This document shows, piece by piece, positions 44,601 to 55,900 of a DNA stretch of 64,000 nucleotides; position 1 is the stretch's first letter; every line of letters starts with the position of its first letter. This stretch comes from Atriophallophorus winterbourni (lineage: Eukaryota; Platyhelminthes; Trematoda; Plagiorchiida; Microphallidae). The stretch is taken from NCBI GenBank assembly GCA_013407085.1, contig JACCGJ010014689.1, forward strand, positions 20,087-84,086, written 5' to 3'. The notes below the pieces were generated by a model. The model saw only the letters and a list, made by a program, of their open reading frames with translations, had not been told where the DNA came from and searched no databases. Both the position numbers and the translations under genes were made by a program.

Positions 44601-45242
44601 GCCATTGACTTACGTTTGGAGCTATATTACCTTTGCACGGATGTGCAATCGTGCACTATTTCTGTGCTGTGGGCCCAATATCGTGTTAAATAGGGTTGCC
44701 AGTGGTTGCTGCCTACGGAAACAATCAGGGGTCTCACTACCGTTTCCCGTTTCTTATATCTGTTTAAACTTGTGCATCCTGACAGTAGCTTTGACCACGT
44801 TTAGCCTTTGTAGGCACGGCACTTTTCCTGGATCTAGGCCTTGATTTCATACATGCATCACACATTCCCTTGGATATCCTGCTACCCTTAGTCGGATCTT
44901 TTGTGCGCCACCAGGGCAGACGAATATTTCCGCTTTAATTTTTTTACAGGCTCGTTCCGGTATCCCTGCTTTTGTGATTTATAAAAATGGCGAAGTGATT
45001 GGAAACATGATCCAGGTTACGAGGGAGCTTGGTACTGATTTCTTCGTCGGTGATCTCGAGAATTATTTGGTCGAGTAAGTATTACTAGTAGCTAGATCCA
45101 CGTTCCGTTTCACAAACATTTCGTTAATCCTCAAATTCCGTCTTTCATTGCACGCTTTGCTTTTTCCAGACGTGGCTTCCTACCCGACAAAACGCTCGGG
45201 GCGCTTCTTAACGCACGAATGAACGCGAATGCTACCGATTGA
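41631..45242 (+). CDS. PDCL: Phosducin-like protein
   Basis: Seven exons, all in phase: 41631-41792, 41830-41955, 41990-42123, 42157-42259, 42290-42403, 44950-45074 and 45170-45242; 278 residues. PDCL proteins work with the CCT chaperonin to assemble G-protein beta-gamma dimers in the cytosol. Family landmarks in order: SLGFDDKLLGEKVDNYCSSS (N-terminal helix and acidic stretch), TGPKGVIADYNQFKRLE (hallmark TGPKGV), DEDDEFLKQYRQNRMREL, VTVIVHIYE, HVKFCRIRASE, IPAFVIYKNGEVIGNMIQVT and DFFVGDLENYLVERGFLPDK, that is, a helical N-domain and a thioredoxin-like C-domain. The length matches human PDCL (301 aa). Introns 1-4 are 37, 34, 33 and 30 nt; intron 5 is 2.5 kb and loaded with SINE-like copies. 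The gene ends with AATAAA at 45281. Confidence 0.95.
42486..42695 (+). repeat. SINE-like repeat in PDCL intron 5
   Basis: GCACGGATGTGCGGCTAACATC shows a small deletion near the 5' end. The rest is intact to CTTTGCCTGGATCAGGTTTGTG. It lies in the sense orientation of the host gene. Confidence 0.75.
43019..43135 (-). repeat. SINE-like repeat, 3' half, in PDCL intron 5
   Basis: The plus strand reads AACAGCATAAGCCCGATCC, GCCGCACAGTCATAGACTGC and TGTTGCCCAGGCCTAGGCAG, ending near GATGGAAATGG. A second copy follows directly. Confidence 0.7.
43147..43320 (-). repeat. SINE-like repeat with a small internal deletion, in PDCL intron 5
   Basis: GAAAGCACAAGCCTGATCC to ATGATACTGTCAGGTAG on the plus strand, then GTGAGTCTCCAGCGTGTTTC, with the link (CCCAGGCCTAGACAGATATG) deleted. 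The 5' end is near GTTAGCCGCACAGAAC. Confidence 0.75.
44060..44293 (+). other. Unexplained ORF in PDCL intron 5
   Basis: 77 codons start at an ATG in good context (TCACCATG at 44056-44063). The residues (ERIPQPIFCEIVDKTYFFKQ, MTVPINLDILNAEF) look more protein-like than the surrounding intron. I recognise no family. It could be an unannotated exon of a nested gene, a transposon remnant or chance. No splice partner was found. Confidence 0.25.
44636..44856 (+). repeat. Diverged SINE-like repeat in PDCL intron 5
   Basis: CACGGATGTGCAATCGTGCA, TGTGCTGTG, CAGGGGTCTCACTACCG, CATCCTGACAGTAGC and GGCACTTTTCCTGGATCTAGG follow the family order with many substitutions. It ends about 90 nt before exon 6. 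Confidence 0.7.
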
Positions 45243-45280
45243 TTCTTCGTAATTGTTACTTCTTTTCATGATTGCATTTA

Positions 45281-45286
45281 AATAAA
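45281..45286 (+). terminator. Polyadenylation signal of PDCL
   Basis: AATAAA lies 39 nt after the stop codon, followed by a T-rich stretch. This is the usual spacing for a short 3' UTR. Confidence 0.7.
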
Positions 45287-45289
45287 TGA

Positions 45290-47080
45290 TTTTATTTTCT
45301 CCTTTTGTATGTGATTATTGGTTTCAAATAGTAGGCTTACGCACTATCAGAATTACAAGAAAATAACGGCATGTGCCCAGTATTCAGCAATCACAACACC
45401 ACGTTTTAGACGGTATCTTACTAAACACACACAACCCACAGAGCCGGTACGCGTATTATACTACCCGGTCAGCCCCGGCGAGATGGGAAACTGCTTTTGA
45501 CAGTAAAGTGTCTATGGTTCTCAGGTGCACCCAAACTTAGTAAATATTGTGACCCATCTCCCTATAATCCAGTACGCCACAAGGCATTGAATGAGTGAAT
45601 CTGATTATTCCCGGTGCTTAATTGCATCTGTTTAGCAAACCAGCAAGAATTGGTCTTTCGAATTTTGAACTCAACCTCTAAACAAGAGATTACTATTGCC
45701 AGACAGTGTCTGCAATTTCCGTTGTTTTCCATCTTTCGCACTGTACAACCAGTTTCCAACTGATTGAGCGGATGCATGAATAGCTAAGTTGGCCTGTGAA
45801 ACTACTGCTAGATCTGGTTGGTGATAAACGATCACAGTGATTCTGGGTGAAGTGGCAAGAAGCTTTATAAATGCCTAAGGTTTTGCTGTTGCTCGCATCA
45901 TCTGTTTAGGGATTTAGCGCTCATAGGATGGAGATCGCAAGATTATTATCCATTTCCTTAAATGCCTTTACCCAGGGTACTATCAAGATGCCTATTCTTA
46001 TGTAGACTATTGCCCATTCTCGTATGTCTAGCCTCAGGAAACCTGACAGTATTTTAGCACACGTGCAGTCTATGATTGCGGCACTGTTTGGATCAGGATC
46101 GACTTGGAAATTCTATTTCCGGTCACCTGTAAGTGAATCAGCGAAGTATATACAAAATAAACAGTTATACTTGAATGCCACTGCTATGTAGGGTCCGTAC
46201 AACGAACCACGGTGATTAAACACAGAATCACATAGTCAAGCACTCAAGGCGCACGTGAATGACCTAAGTAATGTGTTGCTCACACCCCGCACTTACATTC
46301 CACTACCGGTTTCTGGCTGTTTTCTGCCATCAGGTGGAGACCGTAAGATTACGTTCAATGACCCTTAAAACCGTGGATAAGTGGTAAACAATATACGTTA
46401 GAAGTCAGCATCAATTCAGTAGGAATTTGTGATTCACAACGTCATCCATAGGCTGCACAAGCTAAACTACAGTACTGTTCGTTTCATCATTTAGCTAGTT
46501 TATTTTTAAAGATCGATGTTTGGTTCATTGAAAGAAAGCAATAATACTTGAACTCGAAAATCGTAAATAAATAGCACAGTTGAGCGGTGAAATGCGGGGC
46601 GATAATTAGGTTTTTAGTTTAGTTTTTTGGATAACGTTAGACATTGTTACAAAAATAGACAAACTGCTAACGATTATTGAAATACGTGCATTGTGTGAAA
46701 CTCGCATGGCACGACAATGAAAACTTACAAAGGATCTGCTTTTATCGCATGTGTCTGGTCAAACACTAAAAGATGGAGCTGATATCTCCACAATCTGGCA
46801 TCCGGTCCTGCAGCGGATGAATATTAACGTGCGTAACCCCTAGTGTGTGCACCGATTACGCAATCGCGCTAATCAGTCAGCAGATGTCATTCACACCTGC
46901 CAAGACTAAAACAATTAAGGGATTATACGGCATGTAGGGGGTGGTGGTGCGTCAGTTTATAGTGAGCGCGACTGTCTTTCTTAACGAACGCAGAATCCAC
47001 CATGGACTGTGCGGTTTTTAACCAGCTTATGATTGGTCAGGCGAATGCAATTTAAGCTTGATCTCTGTTCGTACTGACAC
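45290..47080. other. Intergenic stretch without a gene
   Basis: No convincing ORF. One SINE-like fragment lies at 46018-46100. Confidence 0.5.
46018..46100 (+). repeat. SINE-like repeat, 3' fragment
   Basis: GAAACCTGACAGTATTTTAG, CACACGTGCAGTCTATGATT and GCGGCACTGTTTGGATCAGG match the 3' half of the family. Confidence 0.65.
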
Positions 47081-47082
47081 CC

Positions 47083-47125
47083 TTGGTCTGACGAAGCTTC
47101 TGTTTCAGAAGCGAAACGTTACCAA
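47083..47125 (+). ncRNA. Hammerhead-ribozyme-like motif
   Basis: Core CTGACGA (47088-47094), then a helix II of seven pairs GCTTCTG/CAGAAGC with a TTT loop (47096-47112), then GAAAC (47113-47117). Stem III would be the palindrome ACGT (47116-47119), then T at 47120 as the cleavage base, and stem I TTGGT/ACCAA (47083-47087 with 47121-47125). One extra A (47095) stands between the core box and helix II, which may weaken it. The layout is that of the small type I hammerheads with very short stem III known from retroelements. Confidence 0.5.
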
Positions 47126-47689
47126 TAAGCTACTCTCACCGATTCATTACAAAGTTTATTTTTTCCTGATTATGATTCCCCGATCGGTCAAACATTTTCC
47201 ATTACATTACTAAAAGATTTTATTGTCTGATTGTTGTTCTATGTAGTTGATGGAGCAACATCATCGAGTACGAAACATCATAACCAAGTAGGCTACTCGA
47301 TTTAGACGGTGTTCGGATGCACTGTTCCTAACGAATAAAAACCCGAATTCGCAATTTGGCCGGAAATCGGACACCACTATTGATCAGTGAAATCCTTCCA
47401 ATTCATTGGTCGGTTTTGACATTGATTAATGTTTACAATCATCATCGACATATAGTCGATCAACATTCTAGAAACATCGATTTTATGTTATAAAAGTAGT
47501 GTAAGGGATGGGGATGTGAGCACCACAATACATTGGTGTTCACTCTGTTGTAATTGATCTCGCGCATCGGGTGTAAATAAATCGTTAATGTGCGATCGAT
47601 CGGGTTTTCGCCATCCCCAGCTGGTAGACAGTAAACTAGGATCGACGTGACTGAGAGTGTATGCAGCATATCGTACACTTATGATTCCA

Positions 47690-48420
47690 GATTCCAGAAT
47701 TTATGGTATAAAAAAGCTCGTAGCTGTACAACACCACAGGATATTCGTATAAGGACAATAAATATATATACAAAATAAAGTGGGGCATTAGGAAGATCGA
47801 CATTTTTGTAGTTACAAAAATGTCCTGTATTGTCGCTGTATGATGAAAAAAATATTCGTTTGGAAAAAGATCATGTTATATAAACGGGATGCAGGGTGGA
47901 ATTACTACGCATAAATATATCCAATGTGTTCCTGAAAATCCTTTCACTAGATGATTGGACAACATCTGACGGTAGGGAGTTCCATAAGAAACAAACGCGC
48001 ACCGAATAGAAGAACCGACGGGAGTTCCGGTGGGAATGTGGAATATCAAATGCCAATGGGTGAGTACGTGTGACATGGCTTGACCGGAGGCGAAATAGAT
48101 GCTTCAGAGGGTGCGCCTTTGAGTTCATTATTTTGTACGTTAGGATTAGATCAAATCTAACCCGTCTGCGAAGCAGCGTATCCAAATTAAGATGTTCAAG
48201 TCGATTCTCATATGGTAGTTTGCGTAGGCAGCCAACCATTTTGCTGATCTAGGATTCTGGATGGCACGGCGAATGTTGCAAGACATCTGTGCTTCATACG
48301 ATGGCCGTCAATCTCGGAATATATTGTTCAACGTCGCAGAACATTTGGTTTGCGTATAGGGAATCTTCATAGAAAGGTGGAGCGGGAGGTTCAGTGAACA
48401 GTTTAGTGGACACTAACCAC
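47690..48420 (-). mobile_element. 5'-truncated CR1-like element (TCTGGAA tail)
   Basis: The C-terminal part of ORF2 is followed by a UTR and a short TCTGGAATCTGGAAT-type tail at about 47683-47702. The body shows the features of element 2 more than of X. Upstream of 48240 the sequence decays beyond recognition. Confidence 0.7.
47871..48239 (-). pseudogene. CR1-like ORF2 C-terminus
   Basis: 122 open codons: KLPYENRLEHLNLDTLLRRR, VRFDLILTYKIMN and SRRFFYSVRVCFLWNSLPSDVV. They correspond to residues near the end of element 2's ORF2 (15700-16026). No start is present. Confidence 0.8.
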
Positions 48421-48539
48421 GTGATGCTCCTTGTTTTCAACGGTCATGTGGTTATCACAGCCTGGTGTCAAATAAATATGGAGTAAACCCTGGGAACGGC
48501 ACTAATCAATGGTCACAAAGAAACTCCACTTGATATTTT

Positions 48540-49530
48540 TTAAGAAGACGGAGCAATTGACAGATTCACCAGTTTTTCTGGGTGGACGAGAGGGTACCTG
48601 TATTCTGGGTTTGATCCACAAGTATATCAATCCTTAAGAAAGGAGCACGAGATGAATGCAGCAAATATCGCGGGATATAACTTATCTCAGTGGTAGCTAG
48701 AATATTTGTTGCATCCATTTTCGCAGACTGACCCATTCGAGAGGAAGATTTCCGCGAAAAGTAAACTGGTTTTCAACCGGGGCGTGGATGTTAGACCAGA
48801 TATTCGCTCAGCGTCAGTTGATAGAACGCCAGTGACAGCAAAGGCGGCCAATATAGTGCTGTTTCCGGATACCCGAAACTGATTGCTTCATAATCGAACC
48901 TCGTCGAAATAATTCGCCATTCTGAAAAAGTTGTATGATAACTCTATAGGGATTGGGAAGATAAGGTTGGCCAATTTCACCGTTCTTGTTCAGGTTCGCT
49001 ATCGAGATTCTTCGAAATCATGTAGGTAGTTTCTTGATTGGTATTATTGTGATTCGTTCAGGTAGATGTGTTCTAAACTTGCATTATCCTGATGCCATTG
49101 CTGTACTGACAAGAGAGGCTTCTAATGATGAGCTAATTTTCTCCCTCAGGACTGTTCAGTATACGTAATATCATCTTGGATCATGTGAAGTAGTTCAGAA
49201 TTAAGTGCTTCCGGAATAAATAAGACTAAAGCTTGGGTTTGAATGGTAAGTGCAATGCTGTCATATGGGGGCGAATGTTGCCACTTCAAGCAGTTGTTGT
49301 CTATTGTTGCCTATGTAGGATTGTTAACGTTTGGCGGCAATACAGAGTTTGCGAATCCCATGTGCAGCGTCGTGGAGGGTAGCGATACAAGCCTTCCGAC
49401 AGTCATTAACCGACGTCGTCTCTGATGATTTGGGCACATCCCGCGAATAAAACGCAAACGGTTACCACGCCATGTGCTGTGTCGTCTGATGGTCATCCTA
49501 GCGATTATATGAAGTGTGTTCGACATTGTT
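48540..49530 (+). pseudogene. Decayed reverse transcriptase of RTE-like type
   Basis: Broken frames follow the order of RTE-type RT: RLTHSRGRFPRKVNWFSTGA and DQIFAQRQLIERQ (about 48715-48840), GWPISPFLFRFAIEIL (about 48970-49020), a YADD-like LHYPDAIAVL (about 49078-49110), and near 49405 the tail NRRRL..FGHIPRIKRKRLPR. Several stops and frameshifts interrupt. It is older than the RTE-like remnants at 3270 and 59620. Confidence 0.6.
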
Positions 49531-49989
49531 TTCTGTTTGGTTCCATATATTACAGTCTATATAACACGAGTACAAAGCTAACAGTTCCAGTATTTTGGAA
49601 CTAAAACTTCGAACTTCATTCTCAACGAGTATTCGACAAGAGCTTATAAATAATATTCGGTTTCGTTACCTCACTAACCCCAAAGCCAACGGCGAACCAT
49701 AACGCAATAAATCAATCAATAATCATTATCATGTATGAACAAAATATTGTAGCTCAATAAGAAAACAACAATAGAGAAAAATCACATAGCGGAAAGATAA
49801 TGATTGGTGTGGCATCCCAAAATGCGGGTTGTAGAAGAGAAGGAGATGTAAATTTTCGTAGCGAGATTCAGAGAAGTTTAGACAAGCAGAAAAATAACGA
49901 GAATTAGACGCTTTGTGCCAGAGATTCTGCAAAGGGGTTTCAAAGCGATTCGGATCATCAAACCTTGAGACCAATGTGTGTGGGGGGGA
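49531..49989. other. 3' flank of the BLTP3-like gene, no other feature
   Basis: This probably holds the 3' UTR of the minus-strand gene ending at 49990. No clear polyadenylation hexamer was fixed. Confidence 0.35.
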
Positions 49990-52900
49990 TTAACGGTGCT
50001 TTTCAAGTTCAGCTTTCAATCGTTCGACCTGGGCCGATAAGCGTTCAACCTGAAAGAAATTAGGACATCGTAAATTAGTGCTTTCTCGGATAAAGTAATC
50101 AATCATCTGGTGAATTACCGACTGAAGGTGATGCTGAAACACGTCGCTTAAAATTGTGATTCCGTGGCCGAAGTGCACATTAAGCCTGACAAATTAATCT
50201 ACTGCCAGCAACTGCGCCCAAAGCGCGTCATCCCCATGTCCATCAACAATAGCAGACACCGTAAAATCTCGATCCTAGCGATTCAGTTAGAAAGAAGAAG
50301 ATTGCGCATCTAAAATAGTCGTTTGCTTCGGGGGCTGTTCCAAATAATCAGCCCTATAGATGAGTTGGAGTTTAATACATGATCAACTAGGCCAATGTCG
50401 TTCGTAAAATATCAACGTTTGAAGCGTTACGTCATTTAGATCAAATAAATAATCACACGCAGTAAAACTACAAAAGCTATCTACGTTGTGTAAATGGGTA
50501 TTTTGCTCGCCCAACACTTATAAGTCGTTGATTACGTGCTAATTCTCCTCCTACTGTATACATTCGTCGAGATGTTTATGGTGATGACGACACCCAGTAA
50601 AAGTGGATGAGGGTTAAGTAAAAACTGCTAGCATGGACTGAATGGGTATTATCCTTCATACGACAACGTAGACCACAAATGAACAAAAAGCAGTAGGAAC
50701 AAACGGCATGGAATTTAGTTGAATATAATTTGTACCGACGAACCTCGCTTTTTAGCCGATCGATTTCCTGAGAACTCAGCGATTGGTCAACCGAACTGGT
50801 CAGATCAATAGCTGTCGTGGAATCGACGTTAGATTCTGACCGCATGCGACCGATTCGAAAAGTATCGTCCTTGTCGTCGTACGATATGCGTAGTCCCCGA
50901 TCTAAAAATACCTGAAGGAAATACATAAACGCATGAGCACGATAGAAAGGATAGGATAAATGGTTTGGCGGTTTGACATTGCAAAACGATTAACCGTGAG
51001 AACAGCACTGGCAACAAAAATTGGCTTCAAATAAGAATTTGGGAGAATGGACTTGCATAGAGAACAGAGTTTAAACAACGGATATTTCCTGAAACAAAAA
51101 ACGACGTGGGGGTAATTTATCAGTCGTAACGCACAAATTAGATTGAGAAATCATTCGCTGCCCGACACCACATTCATTCCGTCAGCCAGAGTATCAAACG
51201 AATCCGGAGGTATGATCCAAATTATTCGCTCGACTTTAGTGTGCCACAGCGGTCTAATCATTTTCTCGCATTGATTGAACGTATGAAACGATGCCTGAAC
51301 GCTGATTAGAAATTAGAACAACTAATATCAAGATCTATGAGTTAGAGGACAATACGTTGCGCTAGATCGGAAACAAACCCAAGCTAAAAATGAATATCGA
51401 ACAAGCATCACGATTCAGTTTACTAAAAATAATGGCATGATAAACAAGATTAAAAGTTAGATGACTCTTAATTAACTCACCTTGGAATGGGCTTTATTCT
51501 CAGGTTCACATGAAGCCATTTCAATCTGTAGATCACCAGCTGACAGATCTACGAAGAGGTTGAGTTTTTTCGTGCTTAATTTCTCATTAATGATTGGAAC
51601 ACAATTGCCAGACCCCGATTCGGAGAAGCTTAATGTGACCCGTTGAAGAAACTGAGTAAGAACCGGGGAGATCTCAAGCCTCCAATCCGATAAGAGATCG
51701 CCAAATGCATAGATGTCATTGTGCAAGCGATGACCCTCACTTGTTTCCGTGATGGAACTGGTCGCGCTCCAGAACAATGACCACAGGGGATTCGAATTGG
51801 AAGCATTGGGAATTGAACAAGGGGAAATGGCAGAAGCGGGATTCATGAAGTTGAGGTCATCTAGCGTTAACCATGCACGGAACTCCGAAATGGAAACATC
51901 TGAAATCCAAAGGAAATAAGTAGCTAAAACAGAGGGACTATGGAGACAGAGTATTAACGATTGAAAGCTTCGTTCTCGGCCAGTCAACCACGATTCGCAT
52001 GTTGTAGTCGATGTGTATCAAGAATGAGACCAAATCAATTAAGACCAAACGCAAATAATCGGTCTAGAAAGCTACATAGGGCTTGGTACACAGCGACACA
52101 GCTCTTCCTGTGAACAACAGCCAGGGGTAAATAAAACGTCACCTATCATCATTGGAACCAATAACACAGGACACTGATATATGTTGCGAATAAAAATGCA
52201 TGAATCCAAATGCCAACACACATTGGAAGCACATTCACTGGCGATGTATTTGCCATTTGACATCTAATTTCTACTTCCAGGAGTACAAGCAAAACAACAA
52301 CTAAAATTCATGCTTCGTGTATGGATAAAAAAAGTCAAGCATTCGGCAATGACAAGACTTACCAGCCGATAAAGTCACACCCGATACACACAAGCACAAC
52401 GAAGAACTAGATTTGGCTCTAGGCGAAGCAGCAGGAAGACGCATGGGAATAAGTGTACGAACATGATCGTTCACTGAAGATTGGCTGGTCGAATCGACTT
52501 CCGAGCGCAGATCCCAGTGCACGTCTTCGCTCGCTGTTAGTTCGATCCCAGTTTCTTCTGCCTCCGAAATAAGAGAGGATGATGTTTCAGAATGTGCTGG
52601 ACTGTATTCGATACGATACGGTAACGAAAGATCATCTGAGCTGCTTGAATTCGTATCATGCAGCAAAAAGATAGGGTTAGATTTGCTGCTCCCATCCTCG
52701 GACAAGGTACTGTGCCACTTTTTGAAAGATAATTCATGCAGCGACAAAAACGAATTTTTCATTGAACCGCTTGATGATGTGATCTGGGAGAGAATTGAAA
52801 CGGCAACTAAACAGAGGTGTCATCATTATCTTCGCCAAACAACAATCTGAAGTCGCATAAAAAGCTACAAGATCAGTCTAAACAGCAGCTGATACCAATG

Positions 52901-55900
52901 CAATCAATATAGAAGTGTAGTAGTGCCAGCACGGAGAGCCTGGTGCTGCTATTGCTAGTGGTGTTGTTGGCATTATTTAACTACAACGGCCGATCATCTA
53001 CCACCGCAATCAAACTTAATGACTAATATGGTAATCCTGCTATGATCGTTAATACGAAACCAAATTTATCATTTGCACTACCCATACCACATACAAAGTA
53101 AATGAAACAGAATGTGTCCATCAATAGGTAGGAAAACAGATTTAATAATAATTTAAAATATAATTGTCCCTTAAAATATTTGTCGTTAATTCACAACGCA
53201 GCATGACGGTGTACATTAGCGAGAAAGTTGTAGGACACTTCCGGTGAAAAACTCGGTAAATCATTAAATGGAGCACTTATTGAGATATAGATTCGAAACC
53301 TCTTACACACGCAAGACGATTTTAAAAGGCCGACGCCTAACGTCCACCTTTAGCGTACTTTCGAGTGACGAACATAGCAGCACATAAACTAGCCAATGCG
53401 ATGTTTCGTTGCACGTTAATGCAACAAAAGTGTATGATTAAAAATACAATGGTTACAACGATACAAAACCAACGCTCGGTCAAAAAAATCAGCTACAATC
53501 AATAGCAATGTAAAGCGAATGGAATGCACCCAGACAGACAGAATGTGAATCCAAAATGCGAGCTCACCGGGTGCTGTTCTTTGGTACAACTTTTTGGTGC
53601 AATATCACAGTTGTTGGATAGTGATTCGACTGCCGAGCGATCAGCAGGTGAGAGGTTTGGCGAAGGACCCGAATGCTCGAGATTGGCAGGAGTGGATACA
53701 TTTGTGTTGGAGGGGGCAACGTTTTGCAAAGTTTCTTCTTCGTTTAATTCATTTTCACTGGGAAGAAACAGAATAAGCTCAATGTGTGGGACTGGTAACA
53801 ATCTGATGGACCAGATCTTGTCAAAGTTTGGGTGTGTCGAACGCAAAGCTTCCAAGGTCAGATGATCTAACACATAGCAGGCTTGATCAAATAAGCTCAA
53901 CATGAAGCGGATTTGATCTATTGCTGAAGGATAAGAAGCCAGAGAATGTCCCGGGGAGCTGTACGAAGGAGCGGATGTTGGTGAAGTTCCAAGATTACAT
54001 TTGACTGGGAGACACTTCGCATCGAACGGTGTAGATTGATCGAATACATCCGTCGTAACGTCCAATGGATCAAACGAGGACCCGAGATTGATAAGAACCT
54101 CGATAGTCCCCAATAGACCCGAAGTGAAAGGGACCGTTATCCAAAATGTTAAAGGAACCGATTCGAGTAGGCATTGTCGGTAGATTAGTGAAGGCGAAGG
54201 ATCACGGTGCTTGGAGCTTTCGTTCATCGAACAGGAATTCACGATAAGAAATTCCGACCACATATGTGGAATATGAAGGCACCAGAGAGTGGTATCCGGG
54301 TCCAGCTGGTAAAGCACAAAACCGGTGGTACACATAAGATACATCAGTAGAGTAACAATGTCACGTTTGTATTTGTTGTATGGTTGTGGCTAATAGCAAT
54401 AGCGAAGAAACGGAGCAGACATGGGAATACTGGCTGTGGTTTCATGCATCATACGTGTTTGTCGATCCACGAGAGAGCTTGCCATTCACGATAAGAACAG
54501 TCAAACGATTTCAAACATACGGCAAGCGAGAATTATAATTTGAGGTCAATCTATGAAACAGCAGCAGTTGAATTCATTAAAAATCTTATGATCTGATCGC
54601 CTTATTGAAAACCTCATTTACGGTAGGTGAATCGTTATTACTGGCTAAGTTGAACGCACTTCATTTGAGTCGCCATTTGCAAGAAGATAAAACTTTGAGC
54701 CAGTCAGAGCCTTGTGTGAGTCACGCGACACGGGTCTTGGGTCTGGTAGTTCTCGGTTGACATGAGTGTCGAACAAGCGCTCGATAGCGGCCACCGTATG
54801 ACTGGGGAGAGGTGGTGTGAGGAGCTGAAGTATCACTTCATCTGCCTGAAATGAGTAAGGGGGTAACGGTAATCGTCGAAAAACGTGGACGAAGAAAATA
54901 CAACATCATACCCTCCATTTGATGGTTTACGTGATAAGGCTAATCGCGCGGCACAAAATCGACTGTAACGAATGATTAACTATCAGACAATTGTAAAAAA
55001 AACCTCAAAGATGAAAAGGGTAGGACTTAAACAGCTGCGGAATCTATGGAAAAAGTGAGCACAAACAAACTGAAATGAGGTGCCTACATCTCGAATGGAA
55101 CAGGCCGTCAATCAAGTTTCGTTAACGAGTAGAGACGCACGCGTTTATTTGTAGAAGCATCCTTTAGAATATATAACACGTGCACACACACAAATGTTAA
55201 AGGTTATACCAGTTCGTGCTCAAGTTGTTACAATAAAAACTCCGCTTGTGAATTTTAGTAACACCACAGATGATTCAAATAACGAGCCTAAATTTTATAG
55301 AATATGCGCTAAAATGGTGAAACAGTTGTAAGTTAATCATTTCGACCGTCTCTGTGGCACTGATCTCCTATAACCGAAACTAGTACAAAGCGCGGATGTG
55401 TATGATGAAAACAGATTTTTTGTTGAAACTCATGGGTTCACCCCCATCACATGTGAGTGCGTTTACTCTTGATTCACCATGTTGATCGTGACAGCCTTAT
55501 CTAACAATGCCTTACAAGTTCAAACCCTGTTTGCGAATTCACCACCCTTTAAGGCTTACGAATCCTGATCAGAGTGTCCCTACCTGACGAGTACAATCTA
55601 ACACAAAAGCTACGTCACAACAAGGGTGTTAGTACATCCCATGTACTTACGTGCCATCCAAAGATTCACTTTAGCCATCTGCGTCACCCTCGCTTCAAAC
55701 GTCACCTGTAAACTTCTTTCTAAAATCTCACTGAAATTCCGATGACTGTATCAGACATACGAGTGCGAACTTTTAATCCGGTCATGGAGTATGCGTTTCA
55801 CAGACTACGAACAAATGTACAATAAACGTTACACAAAATCGCTAGACCAACATTGTGAGAACACGGTCTTGAATGTTAATAAGGTCACCATCTCCGTTTA

